A DNA stretch of 64,000 bases from Lepidostoma basale (GCA_022606425.2 JAHDVF020000517.1:434001-498000); one strand, 5' to 3'. Shown: positions 32,421 through 42,882, counted from the first letter of the stretch. The notes: generated from the letters alone by a model not told the origin. A program made the numbers and translations.

Positions 32421-32964
32421 AAAACTATCCAAAAAAGCTAGAATGGCAGTGCACAATGGTGTTCTTCTACCGACTCTTATCTATGGAAGCGAAGCATGGA
32501 ACTGGCAAAGGAAGGATGAAAGTAGAATAAATGCAGTAGAAATGAGATCTCTTAGATGAATGTGTGGATATTCTGTGTATGATAGAGTGTCGAATGAAAA
32601 TATAAGAAGTGAATGCGGTGCGAATGATGGTGTCATGAACAAAATAATGAAAGGATCATTAAGATGGTTTGGACATATGGAAAGAATGAATGAAGAAAGA
32701 ATGGTGAAAAAATTATATGTTAATGATGTAAATGGAACCAGAAATAGAGGAAGACCGAGGAAAACGTGGCACGATCAAATAAATCAAATATTGAATGTCG
32801 GCCATGTGAGGAGTCAAAGAAATCGTCGCGCGTGCATGACACGATGTATGAATGTTGAGGAAGCGAGAGAAATATGTCAGGAAAGAAAGGTGTGGCAGTC
32901 CATTCTTTCTGCCTACCCCTTCGGGGAGACGGCGTGATGGTTAGTTAGTTAGTTAGTTAGTTAT
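32421..32964 (+). mobile_element. LINE 3' end (family a), best copy
   Basis: The frame runs from KKARMAVHNGVLLPTLIYGS through EAWNWQRKDESRINAVEMRS, then an in-frame TGA. It resumes MCGYSVYDRVSNENIR, GSLRWFGHMERMNEER, GRPRKTWHDQINQIL and REICQERKVWQSILSAYPFG to its stop at 32,935. This is the RT connection and C-terminal region of a LINE. The tail is (TTAG)n at 32,938-32,964. One nonsense change only, so a fairly young insertion; 5'-truncated. Confidence 0.9.
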
Positions 32965-33089
32965 AAAGAGAAAAACACACTGCGTTACAATTAAATTGCA
33001 CGTCGGTAATTAAAAAAAAATCTGATTGTTATTTATTACAATTTCATTTTTAGCATTAAACACACCAACAACAATATATTCAAATCGTC

Positions 33090-33220
33090 GCCAGAATGCA
33101 GCCAGCGCCTTTGGGCTGGGGCGGGGACGGCTTCCTGGAAGCGCGGAGCCGCCCTGCGGTGGGCGGGCCGCCACGGCCGCCAGAGTGCCGCCTATCGCCG
33201 CCTTCCAAGAAACGCTTTCC
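33090..33220. other. GC-rich island
   Basis: About 130 bases far richer in G+C than the surroundings (GGGCGGGCCGCCACGGCCGC). It is open on the plus strand but without a credible gene structure. Possibly a promoter or conserved non-coding piece. Confidence 0.35.
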
Positions 33221-33499
33221 CTAAGTCAATTGCAGTTCAAAATGCAACATGACTTTTATTGTTTTACCCACATACATACATAATTGAAGGTTGGAGCATA
33301 TGGCGTATTTCTAGAAATTTTAGAATATTAAAACCCGAAGCAGTTTATATATTTTTAATAAGCAGTTCTATGTTTTAATATGTTATTGTAGAATTATATT
33401 TGTATACTCATTTAAATACTCGAATATGTGCTCTATTTATATCATAAAACAAACATATATTTTCTCATAATATAGGAGAAAATAAACGTTAACCATACC

Positions 33500-33740
33500 T
33501 TTTATGAAAATCAAATGATTTTACTGAAATCTCTTGATGGAAGTTCATTTTAAATAATAATAAAAAAACGATGTTTTTTACTACTTCCACTTTTGTCTTT
33601 ATTTCGACAGAAACCGGTTTCGCCAGGCTCCCTGGCATCGACAGATGCTTTCTTGATACCAGCGAGCCTGGCAAAACCGGTCGCCGTCGAAATAAAGATA
33701 AAAGTGGAAGTAGTTTAAAAACATCGTTTTATTGAATTAT
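33500..33740. repeat. Family C foldback
   Basis: The minus unit has CTGTCGA, GCCAG/CTGGC, GAAA, ACCGGTT. The plus unit (33,650-33,690) has a disrupted first box (TTGATAC), then CCAG/CTGG, AAAA, ACCGGTC. The minus arm extends to its ATG-led end (MNFHQEISVKSFDF) at about 33,500-33,550. The arms pair over about 100 bases. Confidence 0.8.
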
Positions 33741-34689
33741 TATTAATATATTTTATTATAATGAATTCTAGGAAAGTAACATGATTTTCTTTGATAGGGT
33801 ATTATGCACAAAAATATTCCACTTTTTAAAAATATACCTTCGTGAAATTTTTTTTGGTGTCAATTTATGTATAATTATACAATTAATGAGATTAATTATA
33901 TAAGGTAATTATTGTGATTTTTCATTCTTAACAATTACACAAATATTGGTTTTGAAACACAATGTTTTTAATACTTTTTGATGTATTATATTATATTTGT
34001 TGACATCAATTTCTGTTGAACTAAAGTAAACTAATTTATAAAAGTTTTTTGCAATCGCTTCATATCTGAAATAAATAAAAAAGTCAAATAATATGGATAC
34101 TTTCTGGTTGCACAGATTTGTTCCAGAATTCATTTGTCCTAATGATAAGCAAAAGAAAAATCTAAAATGTTCTACTCGCCGCAAGATTGCATTTCATCGA
34201 TCAACTCCAGTCGATGGGAAAGAGCGTTACTTTGAAATTGTATTTCCTCGAAAGCTATAACACCGTGAAGTGGGGTGGCCGGCACTATGGCGCTCAATGG
34301 ATCGAAAGTTGTCCGAAAGAATAAAATGTTAAGATAGTACTTCGTGCGCCTCGAGCGTAGGGGGCGCGCTTGGTTTAGGGATGGTTAATCGAATTATTCC
34401 TAATCGAGTTACTCGAAATCGAATAATCAAACAATTCTAAAAATCTATTTATGAATATCAAAGCAATTGAAATCGCTTAAGGAAGGATTTAAAGACTAAC
34501 TTAAAACATATTTTGAATTTTATTTATTTATACAATAAAATAGCACACGAAACAAATGAAAACAATTGTAAAATCAATATTATCACTTCTGCACAACGCG
34601 AGGTAAGTATATACATTTTTAGTATTAGAGTTTTTTTATAAGAGTTTGTTAATTAATGAAACATAACTCATTGTAAATGAAATAAATAT
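33741..34689. other. No recognised gene
   Basis: Includes a GC-richer unique block at 34,190-34,380 and, just after it, repeated TCGAATTA/TAATCGA words (34,385-34,430). Nothing coding. Confidence 0.35.
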
Positions 34690-35160
34690 TAAATAAAATA
34701 ATAATACACTTGTAATATTTGTGTCTAAACCTCTTCATTTATTAACCCCAACCAGTTTCATCTAATAATCAAATTAATCTTTTATATAGCCCCATTTTAG
34801 GCATGTTCCCTATTGTAAATAATTTTTTATATCCCCATATCAAAATAATTTAACTCCCCTGTCCGCCACTATAATATAAATTAAAAATTCTCCATAATTA
34901 TCCCCTAATTATCATGACTCATCATTCTAACATCCTATTCATCCTCATGCACACTTTCTCCTATCCCTCGTTTACCCTCCATTTTATATTTCTAATTTAA
35001 TATGTTGTTCTCTGATTTTATGTTAAGTTTATTCTCTCACCCTGACGGGGCTCCGGGGGTAGCAAAACCGGTTGGGGTAAACAACTTAAGTGGTTTAGAT
35101 ATAAATATAAAAATCGTATTATTATTTTATTTAACAATGTCACACCACAAATTGAATGCC
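34690..35160. repeat. Family B inverted pair with longer spacer
   Basis: The minus arm at 34,690-34,775 (TAATACACTTGTAATATTTG, AACCCCAACCAGTTTC) is truncated in its ribozyme. The plus unit has CTGACGG at 35,042-35,048, CTCCGGGGG, CAAAACCGGTT, and ends in ATGTCACACCACAAATTG at 35,137. The spacer text (ATGTTGTTCTCTG) recurs upstream of the 52.0-kb copy, so it is normal upstream unit sequence. Confidence 0.7.
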
Positions 35161-35680
35161 TCATACAAAAGTTTTGAAATATTTATGTTTATATTTTTAC
35201 AATTACAAAAAATCTTCCAATGGTTTTACTCTCATATGGAAAACGAAAGTTTTTAATATCACATAAATGTAAATTTAAAAAATATACGTATATATTTACA
35301 CTATTTTTGAATAACTTACCTCTTCAAATATATACTGATTTTACAATAATATTACTTGCATCTTTCCAAATGCAATTACTTAATGTCTTTTTTGTGGTTT
35401 CATAATAAACGGGACCGATATTATTTAAATTTGCCTTAAATCAAATTATGTCTTTAAATATTAACATTCTATAGCATTAATATGAATCTTCTCGGATGGT
35501 TTTTTATTATCGAAAACTTCAAATAATTTTATTTACGTAAAAAACTTTAAAATCACAAACCACTGTCTGATTATAAAGGAACATTATATTTCAACCCAAC
35601 GTAAGCATTACATGTATAAACAGAACAATCGTTCATGTAGACACCAACACATATTTTATTGCTATAATTTTTTTTTTAAT

Positions 35681-35935
35681 CCGAGAAATCTGCGAGGTCG
35701 AAGATGTGATCAGATGGGGACGTCAAAGACGGCGATACTGGCATCAACACGTAGAAAGGATGAGCTCAAATAGAATACCATACATAGCCCTCCATGGAAC
35801 GCCAAACGGACAACGCCGACCAGGAAGACCCCCAAAACGGTGGAGAGAAAGCTGGAGTTCAGCGTCTCAAGAGGACCCGCCTGAAATAACAGACTCCTGA
35901 GTCTGCCAAAAGGGAAGAAGAAGAAGATTTTTTTT
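35681..35935 (+). mobile_element. LINE 3' end (family c)
   Basis: REICEVEDVIRWGRQRRRYW, HVERMSSNRIPYIA and GQRRPGRPPKRWRESW read in one frame, followed by TDS, a stop and an AAGAAGAAGAAG tail. Short but clean. Confidence 0.85.
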
Positions 35936-36805
35936 TCTAATTTTTAAATAGTTGATGGCTTGACATTACAAACGTGTCAATTGGTTTAAACATAAAGCAG
36001 ACAAAATAAACAAAAACCTCTTTTTGTTCCATACGTAATGTACCACGGGTGGCATATTTAGGGTGACGTTTGAACTACACTATATTTTTCAATCATTACA
36101 CACATTTGCATGATAATTGGCCTTTATGTGTAAGACCAATTGGTATCAAAAACCCATTTTTGACTTTTTCTACACTCTGCATCTTTTATAATGTCCAGCC
36201 TTCAATTGGTTTGTATATAACTATTATGATATAATTATGAATTAATTTGTTTATTGGATGTATTCGAATAAAACATTTTTTTAAAAGTTTAATTCGATTT
36301 TGAGTTTCATTAATCCCATCGCTAAATTATTTGCCTCTTGGCGATTTGGTCTCAATTTCGTTGAAATTCGTCGACGGAAAACGCGATTCTTCCGATAGAA
36401 ACAACGTTCGTAATGGCCGCCTAAGGTGTCCAGTGAAATCGGCTGTCTGATTGCCACAACTCGATTGTGTCCTTTTCGGGATCGGTTATGAAGACACATC
36501 ATTATTTGTTGATGAGATTATATAATTTTACGCACTCATAAAAGATTACACACTGGCAAGAAAAAAGTATATTTAATACCATTGAAATGTGACAAAATTC
36601 CACATAAGAAAATAACAAAATTTTGACGAAATGAATAAAACAATGAATGTATATATAAAATGTTTTGGGTCTAGAAGTATTGGTGTGAAAATGGTATGCG
36701 TATGATGGAAATGGAAGTTGAATTCGAGGAACACTAAAGAACATGTGACATAACAAACCACCAATAAAACGTTTAAATACCGCTTTGTGTATAGTTTTAA
36801 AGCAA
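35936..36805. other. No supported gene
   Basis: A minus arginine-rich frame at 36,281-36,502 and a longer minus frame from 36,573 were examined. Neither shows a domain, splice sites or conservation evidence. Confidence 0.35.
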
Positions 36806-37308
36806 ATATGGCAGTACACGTTGGAGTCCTAGGTTTTATCTTTATAGATGGATGTGAAGCTTGGAGCTGGTAAAAGTAGGATGAAAGTAGAATAAATGCC
36901 ATAGAAATTAGATCACTGAGGATAATGTGCAAGAAAAACGATATATGACATAATAGCGAACGACGAAATAAGGAAGATATGTAAGGCATACATATATAAG
37001 GGATTGCATCATACTCGTAAGTACAAATAAAAATAGATCCTTGAAATGGTTTGGACATATGGAACGAATGGACTGGAGAAGAATGGTGAAAATGTTGTAA
37101 ACAATCAATTTGAGTGATAAGAGAAGCTGCAAAAGACCAAGGAAATCATAGCATTACCAAATTAATCAAAAACTCAAAGGCGGCCGCATTTGAAGTCGAA
37201 AAAATCGATGAGCGAGGAAGCTTGAGAGGAATTTCAGGGCGGAACAGTATGGCGGCCATCCTCTATGCCAAACTCTCCAGGGAAATAGCGTGATGGTTAG
37301 CCAGTTAG
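36806..37308 (+). mobile_element. LINE 3' end (family a), highly degenerate
   Basis: GATGTGAAGCTTGGAGCTGG, GGTTTGGACATATGGAACGA and the closing GCGTGATGGTTAGCCAGTTA align with the 32.4-kb LINE. It underlies a long minus chance frame, which is therefore not a gene. Confidence 0.75.
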
Positions 37309-37561
37309 TAAGTGTATAGTTTTAAAAATAGACATAATTTTATGACACGCTTTATGAATGTTAGATGTTCGTTGCAACGTTCAAAAATGGGGTTTCTATC
37401 GATAATTAAGCGAAATTACAATTTTTTTATAAATATCTAATTAGTTATTGATTTGAACACCTTTATAAGGCTAATGATTTTTTGTATTGTGTTGCAATAT
37501 ACCAGGATAATTAAATATCATGTCATTATTTTAAATCATAATTATTCTCACAGTTTTTTTA

Positions 37562-38426
37562 AATACAAATCTTCAAGACATGCGTACGTCCTATAATTAC
37601 ATATGGAATATAAACGAATGCTGACACTATCAGAACAAAAAGTCTCCTAAGAACCACAGAAATGAAGACTCTCCGATCCGTTGCGGGAACGACATCCAAG
37701 ACAGAGTAAATTTGAAATAAGAAAGATCTGCAATGTGGAAGATGTCGAAGATGTCGTGCGATGGGGCAGACTAAGAAGACGCTACTGGAAAGATCATGTG
37801 AAAAGAGCATGTTCTGAAAGAGTGCTAGATATCTATTCTTTCTTCTTATTCGATGGCCCTACAGCCCATTTCGAGCCTTAGCCTCCAGTATTCTTCGCCT
37901 CCAACTCCTCCTGTCCTCCGATTCGACCCTCTTATCTGACACTCGTAACAATTTCGCCCCATCTCTCCCAACTTCATCCTCTCATCGCAGCTTTGGTCGT
38001 CCAATTGGTCTTCTACCACCTGAGTGCCACTCCAGCAATCTTTTTGGGGTTAGCGATGACGGCATCCTCTGCACGTAACCGGCCCATCTCAGTCTATTCA
38101 GTCGGACCTGTATGGAGAAACTGGGAGCTTTGTAAATGTGATAAAAAAGAACCAATAGGAAATCGACCTCCAGAAAGAACTCCCAAAAGATGGCGAGACA
38201 GTTGTCTTACATCCCAGGAACAGAATCCGAGAAATAACAGGACACAGTCCTAAATAAAGCAGAAGAAGATATCATATAATATAGTGTCTTCATTAGCAAC
38301 GTTCCATTGTTAAACGCTCGTGGTTGGTCAAACACCCAAAAGATGGCGAGACAGTTGTTCACATCCCAAGAACAGACTCCGAGAAATAACAGGACACAGT
38401 CCTAAGTAAAGCAGAAGAAGATATTT
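37562..38426 (+). mobile_element. LINE family c 3' end split by another LINE
   Basis: The first part (37,562-37,830) decodes to EIRKICNVEDVEDVVRWGR and LRRRYWKDHVKRAC. The remainder resumes at about 38,107 with RPPERTPKRWRDSC. The last 95 bases are duplicated at 38,330-38,426 (CCAAAAGATGGCGAGACAGT repeated). The interruption is a minus LINE. Confidence 0.75.
37838..38106 (-). mobile_element. LINE 3' end (family i), nested
   Basis: Minus strand: LNRLRWAGYVQRMPSSLTPK, GGRRPIGRPKLR, then RRSWRRRILEAKARNGL. The same tail module occurs at 46,425-46,760 (RLRWLGHLHRMGDLEF). Inserted into a family c LINE. Confidence 0.75.
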
Positions 38427-38766
38427 TTTTTATGAACAAGCAGTCATTTTAAAAATAGGATAGATTACTTTCTACGCGTTTCATGCATGATCCCTAATGC
38501 GTGTTTGAGAATCGGAGCTAAAGAATACCATATAAAATAGTGATTTTTCAATGGTTAATGACAAATCGCACAGCGGAGTATTTTTATTACCGAGGACTAA
38601 CGACACAATAAAAGCACTGCATTAACGTTTGGTTGTATTGAAACCACATCATGCGCTTTATTGACCGCGGCACAGTGGTGTCAGGTGTTGCGGCGCAGAT
38701 ACAAAGTAAATCTGCCGCTACCGTGCGCCGGAATGTGTGATTTAAAAATATATTAGCCGCATTTGG
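38427..38766. other. Unique DNA with GC-rich patch
   Basis: 38,640-38,755 is GC-richer (TTGACCGCGGCACAGTGGTG). No gene is supported. Confidence 0.35.
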
Positions 38767-38800
38767 TGTGTGTGTGTGTGAGTGTGTGTGTGTGTGTGAT
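38767..38800. repeat. (GT)n microsatellite
   Basis: Run of GT dinucleotides interrupted once by GA. Confidence 0.9.
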
Positions 38801-39008
38801 ATTTATGTCACGAAAAAATTGCAGGTCGACCTTTCGAACTCGAGTGAGAAATCTTATATTCTAATCAAAGATCAATAATAATTTTAAATCAAAAATAAAT
38901 TAAATAGTTCGTCGTTTTGGCTGAAACACTATGATACTTTTTAACATTCTTTAGTGTTAAATTAAAAAACTTTATTTTATGTATCACAATCGTATGTTTA
39001 TTTTTCGC

Positions 39009-39044
39009 GACAGCTGTTTCGTCAACCTATATTGACGTCATCAG
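39009..39044 (-). ncRNA. Hammerhead ribozyme, family A, intact core
   Basis: Minus strand: CTGATGA (39,044-39,038), stem II GTCAAT/GGTTGAC, GAAA, stem III ACAGCTGT, C17 at 39,009. Stem I proximal pairs include C-G; a distal TATT/AATA helix is possible. Confidence 0.75.
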
Positions 39045-39097
39045 GTATTACAATAATATATCAAATATTATTATAATTTGAAATATTATTGTAACAT

Positions 39098-39133
39098 CTG
39101 ATGATGTCAACATAGGTTGACGAAACAGCTGTC
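39098..39133 (+). ncRNA. Hammerhead ribozyme, tandem unit 1
   Basis: CTGATGA at 39,098-39,104, stem II GTCAAC/GGTTGAC around ATA, GAAA, ACAGCTGT, C17 at 39,133. Identical to the next unit. Loopless palindromic stem III suggests dimeric folding, which a tandem transcript would allow. Confidence 0.8.
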
Positions 39134-39191
39134 GCGAAAAATAAAAATACTTTATCAAATATTATTATAATTTGAAATATTATTGTAACAT

Positions 39192-39227
39192 CTGATGATG
39201 TCAACATAGGTTGACGAAACAGCTGTC
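39192..39227 (+). ncRNA. Hammerhead ribozyme, tandem unit 2
   Basis: Same core 94 bases downstream (CTGATGA 39,192-39,198; C17 39,227). If both cut, a 94-nt RNA (39,134-39,227) would be released, the kind of monomer known from retrozymes. Activity is inferred, not shown. Confidence 0.8.
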
Positions 39228-39310
39228 GCGAAAAATAAAAATACAATTGTGATACACGAAACTTAAGTTTTTTAAAATTTAACAGTTGATCAATATAAAT
39301 TAATTGTTTA

Positions 39311-39500
39311 TTGTGCTTGAACAATGATGTAAAACTTCATATTAAATAATTTATATGAATAAAAATGTCAGTTTTCAATAAGTTTTATTATATTTTATGG
39401 GAATGACATGTTCCGCCCTTCTAAGGCATTTGATAAAAATAAATTAATAGTGACATCATAACAGCGTTTCAAATTAAACAATAAATAATGCTGAAGTATC
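39311..39500 (-). repeat. Family J unit next to a family A end
   Basis: Reversed J: ATGAAGTTTTACATCATTG end at 39,345-39,323, then AATGACATGTTCCGCCCTTC at 39,402. A family A 3' piece (CATAACAGCGTTTCAAATT) follows on the plus strand. Confidence 0.6.
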
Positions 39501-39611
39501 ATAGCGTATCTTATTAAAGAAGCTATTTGATTTCGATAAATAATAAATGTTTTTTCTTCTGTTTTTAAAGCATCATTAAAAATTGAAGTGTTTTTTTTTT
39601 TAATTTAGGAT

Positions 39612-39750
39612 AAACCTAAGGCGTTAGCACTGTGGAATTTCAAAATTACGATTTTTTTATGAATTGAAACACTGTTTTTCGACTTTTGAGTTTATTTTCA
39701 CCTTCATGGTGTAAAGCCTTCGAAACGTGTGGAGTAAAATAAACCGAAAA
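39612..39750. repeat. Family G foldback, internally deleted
   Basis: Left end AAGGCGTTAGCACTGTGGAA (reversed), right half CATGGTGTAAAGCCTTCGAA followed by ACGTGTGGAG. The CTGATGA box is lost at the junction. Confidence 0.6.
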
Positions 39751-39924
39751 TGATTTTGACAGATTTACCCTTATATTTTTTTTTAGTTCACGTATATATT
39801 ATCAACATAATCTATGGAACCAAATATCAACATAATCTTTGGAACCAAATATAATTTTATAATACCAATGAAAACATATTTTTCTTACGTACTGTTAAGC
39901 AAAAGCAAAATGGTGAATAGCAAA

Positions 39925-40270
39925 TGTACAACACATGTACAACTTTGTATGTACAACACTAACTTTAGAAAAAATATAAATAAAATATCGGACATGTTTT
40001 GGACAACCCCGTCCTTTCTCAGTGATATAATAAAAATATTTAAAATATTATAAAATGGTTTACAAATATGAAATGTTAACAATATTTTTATCTTGATAAT
40101 ATCACTGAGAAAGGACCGGGTTGTCCGAAACACGTCTGATATTTTATTTATATTTTTTTTAAAGTGAGTGTTGTATATACAAAATACTCGTATATAAAAA
40201 AGAAAAAGACAAATAAAACATCTACAACATACAGTATGGCGAACATAGAAGAGATTAAAGTGTATTTTAA
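39925..40270. repeat. Family D foldback
   Basis: The minus arm (39,925-40,025) and plus arm (40,095-40,260) have boxes CTGAGAA and GAAAC or AAAAC with stem II GGAC/GTCC. The GA-to-AA change in the first box probably inactivates both. The plus arm ends in ATGGCGAACATAGAAGAGAT at 40,237, a synonymous variant of the 52-kb end. Confidence 0.75.
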
Positions 40271-40559
40271 AAATCATAAAAATATACTATACTGTGGTTT
40301 TTACTTAAAAAAATAAATAGTTATTTGGTTTGACGAATATTGATGTAGGAATGACATAATATCGTCAATTTCGAATGATCGTTTTATTATACAGTTGGTT
40401 ATACTTGTATTAATAAAATTTCTTGTATAAAGTAGATTGATAAAGAAAATATGATAAATGAATTCAAATACGTGATTTATTTTATTTAAACAAGAAAGCA
40501 AGATGGCTATAATCGACTATCAAAACTTTTGTAATAGATGTATCTGATACACTATCTTT

Positions 40560-40946
40560 TCAATTATAACGAATGGAAAGGAGAGCGCCGCGCGGGGGAC
40601 AGGGCAAACAGGCTTTCCACAAAATAAATGAATAAAGTTTTTTATTTCCTAAGTTAAAGGAACTTTCTTCAAATATTTTCGCGAGTTCGGTAGCGCGATG
40701 TGATGTCGGCTGCATGTTTTACAGAAACACAGGAATTATGGACATTTTCATTTTGGAGTCGGGCGAGATTCGAAAACTTGGAAGATGTGCGTGTTTCCGT
40801 GAACCGTGGTAGTAATTCCGCCATTTTAAAATCTAATGTGAAAACATGTTGTCTGTGGCGTGGCGCGGATTCTCAAAGCGCGCGCTTGGCGTATAAGCAA
40901 AGTGTACCATTGCAAAGTCGATTTTTATTGGTTTATTATTTTTTTG
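40560..40946. other. Unexplained GC-richer segment
   Basis: A stretch with GCGCCGCGCGGGGGACAGGG and later GCGTGGCGCGGATTCTCAAA. An open plus frame spans 40,700-40,960 but runs into a transposon end, so the C-terminal part is not host sequence. No domain recognised. It may be regulatory DNA or an unrecognised repeat. Confidence 0.3.
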
Positions 40947-41270
40947 TATACGAGGTCTGTTTAAAAAGTATCCGACTTTTATTTCAAAAATCAACATTTA
41001 TTGAGATACAATTAAATGACACTGTTCCCTTTCAAAGAAGTCCCCTTGAGCTGCTACACACTTCTCCCAACGGTTCTGCCACTGCCGGAAGCAACGCTGG
41101 AAAGACTCTTTTGGTATGGCGCGCAGGTAGTCCGTCGCAAAGTTCATGATGTCTTCCCTGCTCTGAAATCTGGTCCCTTTCAAAGGCATTTTCAGCTGGA
41201 GAAAAAGCAAGAAATCGCAGGGAGCGAGGTCAGGAGAGTATGGAGGTTGACGAATCACAGGTGTGTTATG
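40947..41270 (-). mobile_element. Mariner-like transposon, 3' part
   Basis: The terminal repeat TACGAGGTCTGTTTAAAAAG (40,949-40,968) closes the element. The minus frame contains RQPPYSPDLAPCDFLLF, covering the third catalytic acidic residue, and the C-terminus FQRCFRQWQNRWEKCVAAQG. The upstream transposase is absent past about 41,270. It shares its end sequence with the 21.4-22.0-kb fragment, though the two cover opposite halves. Confidence 0.85.
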
Positions 41271-41329
41271 TTTGGTATATATATATTTATTAGTTTCAAT
41301 CATAGGGATTGGTTTGCAGAAAAGTTTAA

Positions 41330-41499
41330 TGATATCTTTGCTGGTTCTTGGGATGCCATTAGGGTCTTTTAAATGAGGTTGTTTCCCGTTGTTGCTTTTC
41401 CATGTTCATCTATAATTACACGACTCTCTGTTATTTGTAGTCGGTAAGTATTGAGTTTCTTTGGTTATATTGCCAGGAACGAACCGTGTAACATATAAC
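41330..41499. repeat. Short dispersed repeat
   Basis: GGTTCTTGGGATGCC and GAGGTTGTTTCCCG match the block at 24,238-24,290. Probably LINE 3'UTR; element identity unclear. Confidence 0.4.
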
Positions 41500-41690
41500 A
41501 AAGTATTGTCATAGAAAGTGGTCCAGGCAAAAGAAGTAGCGGCAGATTTCTTGCGCGGTGGTGCGACCAGATTAAGGAGATGACTGGGGGAGACCTTTAC
41601 TCCAGGGCGCGGGATTGGAGGCGTTTTATTTTAACCACTGTCAGCTTCATGAACCATTACCCCCAGTAATGAGGAAACGAAGAAATAAGA
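41500..41690 (+). mobile_element. LINE 3' end (family e)
   Basis: Decodes to GPGKRSSGRFLARWCDQIKE and a basic RDWRRFILTT before the stop. It ends CCCAGTAATGAGGAAACGAA. Same family as 2,735-2,945. Confidence 0.75.
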
Positions 41691-41729
41691 AAAGGAATAT
41701 TACATAAAAAAAAGTTCGTTTTTATTATA

Positions 41730-42065
41730 CTGCTGTTAAATTACAAACAATTGCTTTATGTATCACAATTGTATGTATTTTATTTTGTGCGAAAGCTATT
41801 TCTTCAACCTATTTTGACATCATCAGGTGTTACAATAATATCAAAAGTCAAATTTTCGTGATTTTTCAAACCTTTATGTGTATTTGTTCGTATGTCAATT
41901 TGAATAATTTGAATAATATATTTTTATTCATTTATGATATTGAGTTATTTATTGTACCATGGACAAAGATCAAAAATTCCATATTACATATTTAATATTG
42001 ATGTTTTACCGAAGTTTTATTATATTTCATGGAAGTGATATTTTTGGATTGCTAGACATTTGATA
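41730..42065 (-). repeat. Decayed family A unit followed by a family J unit
   Basis: A: CTGATGA is intact at about 41,818-41,824 (reversed), but stem II and GAAATAGCTTTC are changed. The upstream flank to 41,940 matches the spacer at 6.6 kb. J: ATGGAATTTTTGATC end at about 41,970 and TTTCATGGAAGTGATATTT. Confidence 0.55.
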
Positions 42066-42127
42066 ATAGGATAATATTTTGTTTTGTGTGATTTTGGGTA
42101 ACAACGTGTGATTTCTACTTCTTGACC

Positions 42128-42162
42128 GACGTTTCGGATATCGTTGCAGTCTCCATCTTCAG
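42128..42162 (-). ncRNA. Hammerhead-like ribozyme, family F
   Basis: CTGAAGA, stem II GGA/ATCC part, GAAA, stem III ACGT palindrome, C17 (GUC site). Stem I TACC/GGT. One stem II mismatch. Confidence 0.55.
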
Positions 42163-42174
42163 GGTAATGTGGTG

Positions 42175-42275
42175 GTGGTAATTATTATTCTTATTATTAT
42201 TTTGTTGAAAAAACTCCTTACATCATTACAGCGCAAGCCAAATTGATGTAAAGGGTGAAAAAAAAAGGATATCAA
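42175..42275 (-). mobile_element. SINE1 tail fragment
   Basis: Reversed end of SINE1: TTATTATTTTGTTGAAAAAA, then CATCATTACAGCGCAAGCC, then AAATTGATGTAAAGGG. The head is missing. Confidence 0.6.
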
Positions 42276-42314
42276 AGGAAATATACATAGAACCTTATGA
42301 ATAGGAAAAGCCAG

Positions 42315-42812
42315 TTATTTGCTTGCTGCCTTTATCATAAGGGTATTTACGAATTCGCCATAATTGCATCCAAAGAGGTCTATCTCTTCTGCAACCTCAT
42401 TTAAGAGACGAATCGCTTTCAATACAGTAGAACTTCGAAGGGCCTTTGTGCGGCAATTTGGGGCATAAAAAAATATATGCCCCCTTGCTCTGCTATAACT
42501 ATGGGGAACGTACAGATTTAGCTCTCTCAGTATTCCTGGATTGAAAATACCTCCGGATAATAGTTTAAAAAAATGCTTTCCCAGAAAGATCATTCGACGA
42601 GCTTCAAGAGTGTTGAAACCCAACAACACTCCTGAGAGAAACAGTGAGGGGTACATAAAAGGATAACAGTTATACTCCCTGAGGTATAAATACCTTAAAA
42701 ATCGTTTCTGGATCCTTTCCAGCTCCAAGATGACTGTTCTTTCTCTGGGGTCCCAAATGATAGAGCAGTACTCCAAGTTACTACGAACCAGCGCTAATCG
42801 CGTAATCGTCAT
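42315..42812 (-). mobile_element. LINE RT thumb/C-terminal fragment
   Basis: A 165-codon frame: MTITRLALVRSNLEYCSIIW, then ELERIQKRFLRYLYLREYNC and LGFNTLEARRMIFLGKHFFK. The LVRS.LEY...W and IQ.RFLR motifs are typical of the region after the RT palm in jockey/CR1-type LINEs. The palm and endonuclease are absent. No stops over 165 codons makes this one of the better-preserved fragments. Located between family F arms. Confidence 0.85.
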
Positions 42813-42847
42813 TACTACATCATGGTCATTATCACCACCACATTATC

Positions 42848-42882
42848 CTGAAGATGGAGACTGCAACGATCTCCGAAACATC
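42848..42882 (+). ncRNA. Hammerhead-like ribozyme, family F
   Basis: CTGAAGA at 42,848-42,854, perfect stem II GGAGA/TCTCC with a 9-nt loop, GAAA, ACATC (ACGTC in the partner copy), C17 at 42,882. The stem III palindrome is broken by one base. Confidence 0.55.

Larger units (their letters stand above)
38900..39310. repeat. Family A cluster: one minus and two tandem plus units
   Basis: A minus unit (38,900-39,055) with its AAAACGACGAACTATT end outermost faces two direct plus repeats (39,059-39,150 and 39,153-39,244) that are identical over 92 bases at a 94-base period. All three hammerhead cores are complete. The last plus unit continues into the normal 3' flank (CAATTGTGATACA). Described individually below. 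Confidence 0.9.

Noticed and set aside
36281..36502. Arginine-rich 73-codon minus frame
   Set aside because: No splice sites, domain or start context. Length is compatible with chance.
36573..37058. 161-codon minus open frame
   Set aside because: Its right part overlaps a degenerate plus-strand family a LINE (from about 36,806) and is antisense to it. Low-complexity, hydrophobic content without a domain.
40700..41149. 149-codon plus frame
   Set aside because: The second half reads through the mariner terminal repeat and antisense to its transposase, so it is not a single gene.
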